Source: Desulfocucumis sp964643075 (GTDB taxonomy: Bacteria; Bacillota; Desulfotomaculia; Desulfotomaculales; Desulfocucumaceae). Taken from it: a DNA stretch of 64,000 nucleotides. The first letter of the stretch is position 1, and each line of letters starts with the position of its first letter. Location: positions 1-64,000 of the forward strand of contig CAZXQO010000013.1 in the NCBI GenBank assembly GCA_964643075.1, in the 5' to 3' direction. Positions 7,799-15,332 of this stretch are shown one piece after another. The position numbers and the translations under genes are program-made. A model generated the notes under the pieces. It did not search any database. It was not told where the DNA came from and saw nothing but the letters and a program-made list of their open reading frames with translations.

Positions 7799-8227
7799 TT
7801 GACCCATGGAAGTAAAAAGGTAGCCCGGGTTGCCATTGAAATGGCTTTGACCAGTGACAGGGAGCAGGAAAAGGAATATAAAGCAAAATTCACACGGGAA
7901 GGTATAAAAACAGCGGCAGTAGACTACGGCGGGGATTTTGCCGGATCGGTAGGCAAAGTTATTGAACGGGCTCTTGTGGCTGCTAAAAGAGAAGGAGTAA
8001 TTAATGAAATCCATGCTGAGGAGGGCGCTGTGGCCGGTGCCACCCGTGAGGCCATGTCCCAGGTGATGCAAAAGGCCTTTGGCCTTAACGTGGGTGGTAA
8101 GATTGGCATCGCCCGCTACCAGGACCACGTTATTGTGGCGGTTTTTTTCGGGGTGGGCCTGCTGCATCTGGATGAGGTGACTGTAGGCTTGGGGCATAGG
8201 GCAGTGTCATCAGGGGAGGTTATGTAA
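7799..8227 (+). CDS. HutP family protein
   Basis: About 142 residues. It resembles HutP, the histidine- and Mg-dependent RNA-binding antiterminator of the Bacillus hut operon. Shared features are the SVGKVIERALVAAKREGVI helix, the His-Glu region HAEEGAVAGATREAM, and the C-terminal VAVFFGVGLLHLDEVTVGLGH core. No hut genes are in the window; the gene overlaps aroH (TAATG), so a role in aromatic amino acid control is more likely than histidine use, though unproven. TTG 7799 is chosen with AGGAAGTG six bases upstream; GTG 7790 is an alternative. Confidence 0.82.
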   Translation: MTHGSKKVARVAIEMALTSDREQEKEYKAKFTREGIKTAAVDYGGDFAGSVGKVIERALVAAKREGVINEIHAEEGAVAGATREAMSQVMQKAFGLNVGGKIGIARYQDHVIVAVFFGVGLLHLDEVTVGLGHRAVSSGEVM

Positions 8228-8598
8228 TGTCATTTGTAAGGGGTATAAGAGGGGCCACTACTGTGGAATACAACCGTTCGGAGGATATACTCAGCGCCAC
8301 AGGGGAATTGCTGGCTGCCATAATAAAAGAAAACCAGCTTGTCCCCGAAGATATTGCCAGCGCTTTTTTTACGGTAACCGTTGATCTGAACGCTGAATTT
8401 CCCGCCACTGCGGCCAGGGAAATAATGGGCTGGACTCATGTGCCAATGCTTTGCGCTACGGAGATAGACGTCCCCGGCAAACTGGGAAAATGTATCAGGA
8501 TCATGGTCCATGTGAATACGTCCAAAACACAGCAGGAATTAAAGCATATCTACCTCCGGGGAGCCACGGTGCTACGCAGGGACCTGATGCCCCAGTAG
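8227..8598 (+). CDS. aroH: Chorismate mutase, AroH type
   Basis: 123 residues, the length of the monofunctional trimeric B. subtilis AroH. The opening VRGIRGATTVEYN, the SAFFTVTVDLNAEFPATAAR segment and the C-terminal YLRGATVLRRDL carry the conserved active-site arginines. It converts chorismate to prephenate, feeding TyrA (encoded at 18.6 kb) and phenylalanine synthesis. Its ATG overlaps the stop of the hutP-like gene, so translation is coupled. A 180-base non-coding gap follows. Confidence 0.95.
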   Translation: MSFVRGIRGATTVEYNRSEDILSATGELLAAIIKENQLVPEDIASAFFTVTVDLNAEFPATAAREIMGWTHVPMLCATEIDVPGKLGKCIRIMVHVNTSKTQQELKHIYLRGATVLRRDLMPQ

Positions 8599-8780
8599 AT
8601 TATTTTGGCAGGCAGCTAACTGGTTGTAAACCGCCATTTCTATGGGGTTGATCAAAATGCCCTGGGGCATCCTCTGTAAGGGAACTTTGAGCAAAAAACG
8701 AAGTAGTCTGCCGTTACCTTTTCATTTACGAAACCGAAGCCGGCAGTTAGGAAGATGCTGTGTAGGGGGAGTTGGCACAG

Positions 8781-10274
8781 ATGATTATAAGAAGTATTAA
8801 AATCTTTATATCATTGTTTTCCGCCTTTTTAATGTTTGCCGGACAGGCTAGAGCAGATGTGGGATTACTGGATCTGATCGATAGGCCGGCAGCGCAATCG
8901 GCAGCACAGCCAGCACTGGAGATCTATACAGGGGAACGGCCAATGACTTTACACTGGCCCATCATCAATACTGGCCGGGAAATAATGGTACCCGCTCCGG
9001 ATCTGGCTATTGCTATGGAGGCGGGTTTTGAATATTTTCCTGGTAATGGAAAGATTAGCTTCAGCAAAGAGAGTAAGAGTATTATCCTGAAGGTATCCCA
9101 GGAACGGGGAGATGGAGCTTTTCGCACGCCGGATGGTGTTATTTACGTTCCTCTGACACCCGTTGTATCCGGGCTGGGAGGCGGGGTTTTCCGTGGCGGT
9201 AACAGTGTTAAGATAAATATATTGTTGGCGGAAAAGCAGAACGAAACAATTGCCCCCACCTATCCTGCAGTTCATACTTTGGAGGAAATGCTGCCGCCCG
9301 GCAGTGAATTGACATCACCGATTAACAAGCCAGCTGGCGGGCAGGTCGAAGGCGTAAAGGGGGATACCGGGGCGGAAACCCCGGTGCAGGGTGATCTGGA
9401 CGGGGACGGTCTGGCCGAGAAAGTGTTGTGCTACCAAAGTCCATCCGGCAGTACAGGAGTTATAGTCTATCGCGAGAAGGATGGTTTATACCAAAAACTT
9501 TTGCAAATTGGGGGGAATGGGGCTATTAAGGACCTACTTATTTGCCAATTGAACGGCGGAGGTTCCGAGTTGCTGGTTGGCAGGCAGGATGGAGAATATT
9601 TTGGCTCGGACCTGCAGATTTATTCCTGGCAGGGAGGTGCACCCCGGCTGGTCTTCTCCAACTCATACAGCCGTATAGAAACAGGGGATTTTAACGGTGA
9701 CGGTAAAAATGAATTTGCCCTCTGGTCCGAAGATGTGGAAGGTGCTTATAATGTAAATGTATATCATTGGGACGGCGGAGGCTTTACCCCTTACGGGGCC
9801 TATCCTGCCTATTTTAAAAAAGTTGCACAGTATTACCAGGAGCAATTAAAAAAGCAACCGGGTAATAAAGCGTTTATTTTTTACCTGGCCGACGCTTCCC
9901 TGCGGGCCGGGGATACCGGGACTGCCCTGGAGTTGTCCGCACGCGGGGCCGGTATGGTTTATGGCTACCCTCCGGAGCAGTACTTTCAGTGTGTGAGGGG
10001 AGATGCCCTGCTGCAAACGGGCAAATACCGGGAGGCGGCTGAGGTCTATCAGAAAGCACTGAGCAGTGCTGCGGAGTATAGTTTATGTCCCGGCGCAGGC
10101 TATGGTCTGGCTCTTTGTTATAAAAACACAGGTAATGATCAGTTGGCCGTAATGGCAATAACCTCGGCCTTAAATCATGGCAATGACTGGGCTGCCTTTA
10201 ACGAGGCGCTGGAGACTCTGACGGCCTGGCAAGCGGGTGTCAGCCAAAAAAACTTGTCTGCCGGCCAAAATTAA
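8781..10274 (+). CDS. Secreted protein with stalk domain, FG-GAP/VCBS-like repeats and TPR region
   Basis: 497 residues. Signal peptide at 1-25 (ISLFSAFLMFAGQARA). Residues ~55-155 resemble a degenerate copper-amine-oxidase-N stalk domain (TPDGVIYVPLTPVVSGLGGG). The middle has two Ca-binding FG-GAP-like units (GDLDGDGLAEKVL, GDFNGDGKNEFALW). The C-terminal third has TPR-like helices (AFIFYLADASLRAGDTGTALEL, GDALLQTGKYREAAEVYQKAL). It is probably a surface-associated protein; ligand unknown. ATG 8781 is chosen over TTG 8772 because AGGGGGAG gives better spacing. Its setting between aroH and the trp operon has no evident functional logic. Confidence 0.85.
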   Translation: MIIRSIKIFISLFSAFLMFAGQARADVGLLDLIDRPAAQSAAQPALEIYTGERPMTLHWPIINTGREIMVPAPDLAIAMEAGFEYFPGNGKISFSKESKSIILKVSQERGDGAFRTPDGVIYVPLTPVVSGLGGGVFRGGNSVKINILLAEKQNETIAPTYPAVHTLEEMLPPGSELTSPINKPAGGQVEGVKGDTGAETPVQGDLDGDGLAEKVLCYQSPSGSTGVIVYREKDGLYQKLLQIGGNGAIKDLLICQLNGGGSELLVGRQDGEYFGSDLQIYSWQGGAPRLVFSNSYSRIETGDFNGDGKNEFALWSEDVEGAYNVNVYHWDGGGFTPYGAYPAYFKKVAQYYQEQLKKQPGNKAFIFYLADASLRAGDTGTALELSARGAGMVYGYPPEQYFQCVRGDALLQTGKYREAAEVYQKALSSAAEYSLCPGAGYGLALCYKNTGNDQLAVMAITSALNHGNDWAAFNEALETLTAWQAGVSQKNLSAGQN

Positions 10275-10282
10275 TATTTTAT

Positions 10283-10329
10283 CTCTAAGGGTTCGGCAGG
10301 GGAATAACCCCTTCCGAACCCAACGCTCA
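10283..10329. repeat. Dispersed 47-base hairpin repeat, copy 1
   Basis: A GGGTTCGG...CCGAACCC hairpin with inner GGGG/CCCC. Its 47 bases match the reverse complement of 31745-31791 at 45 positions. Here it follows the stalk/TPR gene and could serve as its terminator or mRNA 3' end. Confidence 0.75.
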
Positions 10330-10424
10330 ATTATGTCAGGCGTCCTGCTAATGGTGACCATAATCAATTGCTGCGGATCGGACGACAATTTCTTGTTGAC
10401 ACTCTCCAGATTGATATGGTAAAG

Positions 10425-10540
10425 TTTCAATAGTTGAGTTGACTGGACGGCATTTTGGGGCCGGAGCCGGTCAGAATGATAGCCCGGTTTAGTTAGTTTT
10501 TTGAATAGCAGAGTTGAGCAGAGCTGAGATGATGTTGGAT
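10425..10540 (+). promoter_or_regulatory. trp leader: candidate TRAP-binding (G/U)AG array
   Basis: A run of triplets TAG, GAG, GAG, GAG, GAG starts at 10506, 10511, 10516, 10521 and 10526, each separated by exactly two bases, and is followed by GAT at 10531. Further TAG/GAG triplets lie at 10431, 10436, 10464, 10480, 10490 and 10494, which gives eleven in all. The two-base spacing is that preferred by TRAP (MtrB). The last GAG lies inside a predicted antiterminator, UGAG (10525-10528) and GUUGG (10534-10538) pairing with CUCA and CCGGC of the terminator. No mtrB gene is in the window. Confidence 0.75.
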
Positions 10541-10561
10541 GCCATTATTTAGACAATATGG

Positions 10562-10592
10562 CCGGCACTCATTTGAGTGCCGGTTTTCTATT
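10562..10592 (+). terminator. trp operon attenuator terminator
   Basis: A 9-10 bp stem, CCGGCACTC/GAGTGCCGG, is followed by TTTTCTATTT. It lies 48 bases before the trpE start and after no gene, so it is an attenuator. Its 5' arm is the strand that the upstream antiterminator would capture. Confidence 0.88.
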
Positions 10593-10639
10593 TCCCGGGT
10601 TGTGACTGAAAAATGATTTTTTTTTGGAGGTGATGTGCC

Positions 10640-12118
10640 ATGCTGTACCCGTCAAAGGATAAATTTATTGAACTCTGCAAGGATTACCGGGTTGTGCCGG
10701 TAACCGGGGAATACCACGCCGATACGGAGACTCCTATTACCATATATGCCAAGCTGTCAGGAAGCGGGTATTCGTTTCTGCTGGAAAGTGTGGAAGGAGG
10801 CCAGAAGCTGGGTCGCTACTCATTTATTGGTATAGATCCATTTATGGTTTACAGTTATACGGACGGCATCAATGTTATTGAGGAAAACGGCTCTGCCCGG
10901 CGTATTGATGGGGACCCCTTCGCTCTTCTGGAAAATTTGATGGAACAATGCAGAGGGCCGGAACTTAAAGAATTGCCAAGGTTTTATGGAGGAGCGGTGG
11001 GCTATCTGGGATACGATATGGTCAGGTGTCTGGAGAACCTGCCCGGCCATGATAAAAAGCAGGAGGTTCCCGACAGTGTAATGATTTTCCCTGAAGTGGT
11101 GGTTATTTTTGACCACATCCGGCAATCTCTGCGGCTGGTGGTAAACGTCAGAACGGAAAGTGAAAATGCAGCGGACTACGACCGGGCGGTGCAGAAAATA
11201 GAAAAAATGTACAAGAAGATCACTGCCACCGGCGGCACGGCGCACCTGCAGGAATCCGGCGGTGGCACCTTGGCCAGAGTCAAAGCTAATATGACCGACG
11301 AGTATTTCATGCAAGGGGTGGAAAAGGCCAAGGAGTATATCAGGGCCGGCGATATTCTTCAGGTTGTTCTGTCCAGAAGGCTGGAAATACCCTTCGGCGG
11401 CGATCCCTTTAATGCTTACCGCAGGCTGCGCCGCAATAACCCTTCCCCTTACATGTATTATCTTGATTTCGGGAACACAGTGATAGCCGGTTCCTCCCCT
11501 GAGATGCTGGTAAGGGTTGAGGGAAATACCGTGGAAAACAGGCCCATTGCCGGTACCCGCCCCAGAGGTGCGAACCCCGAGGAGGATTTGCGCCTGGCGG
11601 AGGAGTTACTAGCCGATCCTAAAGAGAGGGCGGAACATGTAATGCTGGTTGACCTGGGCCGGAACGATGTAGGAAAGGTAAGCGCTCCGGGTATGGTGGA
11701 GGTGCCTCAGTTTATGGAAGTAGAAAGATACAGCCACGTGATGCACCTGGTTTCACTGGTCAGGGGAACTTTAAAACAGGGGGCGAAGGGGTTAGATGCA
11801 TTAAAAAGCTGTTTTCCTGCGGGGACTGTTTCCGGAGCACCGAAAGTTCGGGCTATGCAGATTATAGACGAAATAGAAAAAACCAGACGGGGGCTCTATG
11901 CCGGGGCTGTTGGCTATATTGGCTTTAACGGCAATATCGACACCGCTATAGCCATCCGGACGGTACTGTTCAGAGACGGAATCGCCTATTTGCAGGTGGG
12001 CGCAGGGATAGTGGCTGACTCCCAGCCCCATCTGGAACTTGAGGAAACTACCAATAAGGCCGGGGCTGTCGTCACCACCCTGGCAGAGGAGGAGTGCCAT
12101 ATTGCTGCTAATTATTGA
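10640..12118 (+). CDS. trpE: Anthranilate synthase component I
   Basis: 492 residues. It makes anthranilate from chorismate with ammonia delivered by TrpG. The feedback-binding motif LLES is at 47-50. The chorismate-binding domain shows QVVLSRRLEIPF, ENRPIAGTRPRG, DLGRNDVGKV and CFPAGTVSGAPKVRAM, diagnostic of TrpE/PabB; gene context decides for TrpE. GGAGGTGATG precedes ATG 10640. It is the first gene of trpEGDCFBA behind the attenuator leader, and its 3' end overlaps trpG by 17 bases. Confidence 0.96.
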   Translation: MLYPSKDKFIELCKDYRVVPVTGEYHADTETPITIYAKLSGSGYSFLLESVEGGQKLGRYSFIGIDPFMVYSYTDGINVIEENGSARRIDGDPFALLENLMEQCRGPELKELPRFYGGAVGYLGYDMVRCLENLPGHDKKQEVPDSVMIFPEVVVIFDHIRQSLRLVVNVRTESENAADYDRAVQKIEKMYKKITATGGTAHLQESGGGTLARVKANMTDEYFMQGVEKAKEYIRAGDILQVVLSRRLEIPFGGDPFNAYRRLRRNNPSPYMYYLDFGNTVIAGSSPEMLVRVEGNTVENRPIAGTRPRGANPEEDLRLAEELLADPKERAEHVMLVDLGRNDVGKVSAPGMVEVPQFMEVERYSHVMHLVSLVRGTLKQGAKGLDALKSCFPAGTVSGAPKVRAMQIIDEIEKTRRGLYAGAVGYIGFNGNIDTAIAIRTVLFRDGIAYLQVGAGIVADSQPHLELEETTNKAGAVVTTLAEEECHIAANY

Positions 12119-12665
12119 TAATTACGATTCCTTTACTTATAACCTGGCCCAATATTTTGCCAAATTGAATGCCAGTGTGGAGGTCTGCCGCAATGACCAG
12201 TTATCCCTGACGGATATTGAAGAGATGCCTTTAGACAGGCTGGTCATTTCTCCTGGACCATGCGATCCGCCAAAGGCGGGAATTTCACTGGATGTGCTGG
12301 CCACTTTCAGTGGTAAGTTGCCCATTCTGGGCGTGTGCCTGGGACACCAGGCCATTGGTCATGCTTTTGGAGGCAATGTGGTGCGGGCCGGGAAGTTGAT
12401 GCACGGTAAAACATCCTTGATTCATCACGACGGCAGGACAATATTCAGGGGCATCCCGTCGCCATTCACAGCCATACGGTACCACTCCCTGATCGTGGAA
12501 AGGGAGAGTCTGCCGGAATGTCTGGAAATAAGTGCCTGGACCGGCGAGGGTGAAATAATGGGGGTAAGGCACCGGGAATACCCGGTAGAAGGAGTCCAAT
12601 TCCACCCCGAATCTATACTGACGGAACATGGCTATAAATTACTGGAAAATTTCCTTGAAATGTAG
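12102..12665 (+). CDS. trpG: Anthranilate synthase component II (glutamine amidotransferase)
   Basis: 187 residues from TTG 12102. A class I glutamine amidotransferase with nucleophile Cys79 in GVCLGHQAIG and the His-Glu pair in VQFHPESILTEHG. The start is set at TTG because the family begins LLIIDNYDSFTYNL and GAGGAGG lies 8 bases upstream inside trpE; the frame is open further back but that is trpE sequence in another frame. The overlap implies coupled translation with TrpE, its partner. It may also serve PabB, as no separate pabA is seen. Confidence 0.95.
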   Translation: MLLIIDNYDSFTYNLAQYFAKLNASVEVCRNDQLSLTDIEEMPLDRLVISPGPCDPPKAGISLDVLATFSGKLPILGVCLGHQAIGHAFGGNVVRAGKLMHGKTSLIHHDGRTIFRGIPSPFTAIRYHSLIVERESLPECLEISAWTGEGEIMGVRHREYPVEGVQFHPESILTEHGYKLLENFLEM

Positions 12666-12703
12666 AAATTGCGTAGATAAGAAGCCGGGAGGAGGAGAAC
12701 AGA

Positions 12704-13735
12704 GTGATTAAGGAGTCTATCCAGAAGGTAATCGCCGGCGGTAGCCTGGACGAAGGTGAGGCCGCCGGGGTAATGGAACAAATCATGAGAGGTGAAGCAA
12801 CCCCCGCACAGATTGCTGCTCTGCTCGTGGCGCTAAGGCTGAAGGGGGAAACGGTGGAGGAGATAACCGGCTTTGCCAGGATTATGAGAAGAATGGCCAC
12901 CAGGGTATCCACCAGCCACCAACTGCTGGTGGATACCTGCGGCACAGGCGGGGACGGGACCAATACCTTCAACATATCAACTGCGGCAGCCCTGGTGGTG
13001 GCCGGGGCAGGCGTGCCGGTGGCAAAGCACGGCAACCGTTCAGTTTCCAGCAAGTGCGGTTCGGCGGACGTGCTTGAGTCCCTGGGGGTTAACCTGGAGC
13101 TTGACGCGGCGGACATGGGTCGCTGCCTGGATGAGACAGGCATTTGTTTCCTTTTTGCCCCGGCACTGCACAGCGCCACGAAGTATGCCGCAGGCCCCAG
13201 GGGGGAAATAGGCATAAGGACTGTTTTTAATGTATTGGGTCCTCTGACCAACCCGGCCGGGGCACAGACCCAGATAATGGGGGTTTTCAGTAAGGAAATG
13301 GTACCCCTTTTAGCCGGTGTGCTGGCCCGTCTGGGCAGTAAAAGGGCCTTCGTGGTGCACGGGGACGGCGGACTGGACGAAGTATCCCTCTCCGGGCCAA
13401 CTTTTGTAGGCGAAGTTATGGACGGTGATGTAAGGCAGTATTTCATTGACCCGCTTGATTACGGCATATCAAGGGCCGCTTGCGAAGAACTTGCCGGGGG
13501 AACCCCGGAAGAAAACGCCGTCATAATCAGGGATATATTAAGCGGAAAAACAGGCCCCCGCCGGGACGCAGTGCTGGTAAACGCCGCCCTTGCTGTTATG
13601 GCGGCGGGCAAGGCCGGAGATCTCCGGGAGGCTGTTAATATAGCCGCGAATAGTATAGACAGTGGCGCGGCCATGAGCAAATTGAAAGATTTAATGGAGT
13701 TTACCAGGGATAAGGCACGAAAGGTGGCCGGCTAG
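12704..13735 (+). CDS. trpD: Anthranilate phosphoribosyltransferase
   Basis: 343 residues. It transfers phosphoribose from PRPP to anthranilate. Conserved motifs are DTCGTGGDGTNTFNISTAAA (PRPP site), KHGNRSVSSKCGSADVLE, GPRGEIGIRTVFNVLGPLTNP and the DEVSLSGPT motif. GTG 12704 has GGGAGGAGG upstream. Its last base overlaps the trpC start (TAGTG). It is a separate gene from trpG, unlike the TrpGD fusions of enterics. Confidence 0.96.
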   Translation: MIKESIQKVIAGGSLDEGEAAGVMEQIMRGEATPAQIAALLVALRLKGETVEEITGFARIMRRMATRVSTSHQLLVDTCGTGGDGTNTFNISTAAALVVAGAGVPVAKHGNRSVSSKCGSADVLESLGVNLELDAADMGRCLDETGICFLFAPALHSATKYAAGPRGEIGIRTVFNVLGPLTNPAGAQTQIMGVFSKEMVPLLAGVLARLGSKRAFVVHGDGGLDEVSLSGPTFVGEVMDGDVRQYFIDPLDYGISRAACEELAGGTPEENAVIIRDILSGKTGPRRDAVLVNAALAVMAAGKAGDLREAVNIAANSIDSGAAMSKLKDLMEFTRDKARKVAG

Positions 13736-14520
13736 TGATACTGGATGATATAGTGGCCAGCAAGAAGCAGGAAACCAGCATTCCGGAGTACCGGGCTAAA
13801 ATTAATGCCTATATCAACGGACTGCAGGAATTGCCGGCTGTTAAATCGCTGTCCCGGGCATTGCATAAACAGGGTAATGTATCATTGCTGGCTGAGATAA
13901 AAAGAGCTTCACCATCCAAGGGAATCATAAGAGACGATGTCAATCCGGCGGAAATAGCCGCTATTTACAAAAAAAACGGTGCGTCAGCTATTTCAGTCCT
14001 CACTGATGCCAAATTCTTCAGGGGTGATCCGGGTTATATTCCCCTGGTCAAAAAAACTGTAGATTTACCCCTGCTGCGCAAAGATTTCATAATTGACCCC
14101 CTGCAAATATACGAAGCTTCAATGCTGGGGGCGGATGCGGTACTGCTGATAGTATCCATTCTTGACGACAGTATGCTTGCCGCTCTGAGCAAATTGGCCG
14201 GGGATTTAAATATGGAATGCCTGGTGGAGGTCCATAGCCAGGAGGAGTTGAAGCGGGCCTGCGGGGCCGGGGCAGGCATAATCGGCATCAACAACAGGGA
14301 TTTAACAACTTTCAAAACCGATATAACGACAACCCTAAGGCTGATTGAAAAGATAGATCAGGACGGTGCAGTCACAGTAAGCGAAAGCGGTATAAACACT
14401 GCTGCAGATGTAGCCATGATGAGAGCAGCAGGGGTGAACGCGGTGCTGGTGGGGGAAGCGCTGATGCGGGAAACCGACATTGGAGGCAAGGTTCGGGAAT
14501 TGGTCGGCGCAGGTAGCTGA
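13735..14520 (+). CDS. trpC: Indole-3-glycerol phosphate synthase
   Basis: 261 residues, a (beta/alpha)8 barrel. Motifs include LLAEIKRASPSKGII (catalytic Lys), AISVLTDAKFFRGDPGYI, LLRKDFIIDPLQIYEA, GINNRDLTTFKTD and VSESGINTAADV. It closes the ring of CdRP to indole-3-glycerol phosphate. GTG 13735 overlaps the trpD stop. It is not fused to TrpF. A 194-base non-coding segment with terminal inverted repeats interrupts the operon after it. Confidence 0.96.
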   Translation: MILDDIVASKKQETSIPEYRAKINAYINGLQELPAVKSLSRALHKQGNVSLLAEIKRASPSKGIIRDDVNPAEIAAIYKKNGASAISVLTDAKFFRGDPGYIPLVKKTVDLPLLRKDFIIDPLQIYEASMLGADAVLLIVSILDDSMLAALSKLAGDLNMECLVEVHSQEELKRACGAGAGIIGINNRDLTTFKTDITTTLRLIEKIDQDGAVTVSESGINTAADVAMMRAAGVNAVLVGEALMRETDIGGKVRELVGAGS

Positions 14521-14524
14521 AATC

Positions 14525-14698
14525 AGTAGTCAGTAGTCAGAATGAGATCGCCGGCGAAAAAAACAAGAGTAAGGAACACATGGTTCTTTGATGGATATTG
14601 GATAAGATGATATTTTTGCAACAAAACTTCTTTTGCAAGGGGCTGGCAGATGTTGGCGGTTTGTTTTTTGGATATTCTGAATTCTGACTCCTGAAAGA
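14525..14698. repeat. Small inverted-repeat segment inside the trp operon
   Basis: This non-coding segment lies between trpC and trpF. It begins with the direct repeat CAGTAGT CAGTAGT and AGTCAGAAT, and ends with ATTCTGAATTCTGACT, so AGTCAGAAT and ATTCTGACT form terminal inverted repeats. No gene or terminator is seen inside. It looks like a small inserted element or a former mobile sequence. The AGTCAG/AGTCAGAAG theme also occurs in the element near 7100. Confidence 0.5.
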
Positions 14699-14714
14699 AA
14701 CAGAGGTGTTTGGT

Positions 14715-15332
14715 TTGCCCGGCTATACCAGAGTAAAAATATGCGGTATCAGAGACGAGGTTGCCGCCATGGCGGCGGTCAGGGCCGGGGCGGATGCGGT
14801 GGGCTTCGTCTTCGCCCTGAGCAAAAGGATGGTTACGCCGGAAAGGGCGAAGGAAATAATTTCTATTTTGCCGCCCTTTGTGGCCAAAGTGGGAGTTTTT
14901 GTTGATTCCACAGCCGGAGATATTAGAGATATTGCAGGCTATGCTGGTTTGGACGTTATTCAGCTGCACGGTAAGGAGCCTCCCGAGATGTGCACCATGT
15001 TCAGCCAAAAGGTTATTAAGGCTTTCAGAGTTGGCTTAACAATTAATATCGATGAGATAAACCTCTATCCCGCAGACGCTTACCTATTTGACACACTGGT
15101 TACAGGTCAGGAAGGGGGCACCGGCAAGACTTTCGACTGGCGGCTAATAAATACAGGAAGTATTGCCAGACCGGTAATTCTGGCCGGGGGACTTGACCCG
15201 GACAATGTCAGGGAAGCCATTTCCAAAGTTTGTCCTTACGGGGTGGATGTAAGCAGCGGGGTGGAAACAGACGGTGTTAAGGATCTGAATAAAATATCAG
15301 CATTTATCAGGAGGGTGAAAAGTGAAGGCTAA
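14715..15332 (+). CDS. trpF: Phosphoribosylanthranilate isomerase
   Basis: About 205 residues. The family opening VKICGIRDEVAAMAAVRAGADAVGF (here split: VKICGIRDE with the catalytic Cys, then GADAVGFVFA), the VGVFVD strand, the VIQLHGKE motif and the C-terminal LAGGLDPDNV and GVDVSSGVET identify it. The start is placed at TTG 14715, with GAGGTG six bases upstream; GTG 14706 overlaps that SD. It overlaps trpB by 11 bases. It isomerises PRA to CdRP; the reaction precedes TrpC though the gene follows it. Confidence 0.94.
   Translation: MPGYTRVKICGIRDEVAAMAAVRAGADAVGFVFALSKRMVTPERAKEIISILPPFVAKVGVFVDSTAGDIRDIAGYAGLDVIQLHGKEPPEMCTMFSQKVIKAFRVGLTINIDEINLYPADAYLFDTLVTGQEGGTGKTFDWRLINTGSIARPVILAGGLDPDNVREAISKVCPYGVDVSSGVETDGVKDLNKISAFIRRVKSEG

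Noticed and set aside
10425..10639. T-box leader in front of trpE.
   Set aside because: No T-box sequence (AGGGTGGNACCGCG-like) and no specifier stem were found; the GAG/UAG spacing and antiterminator pairing support TRAP instead.
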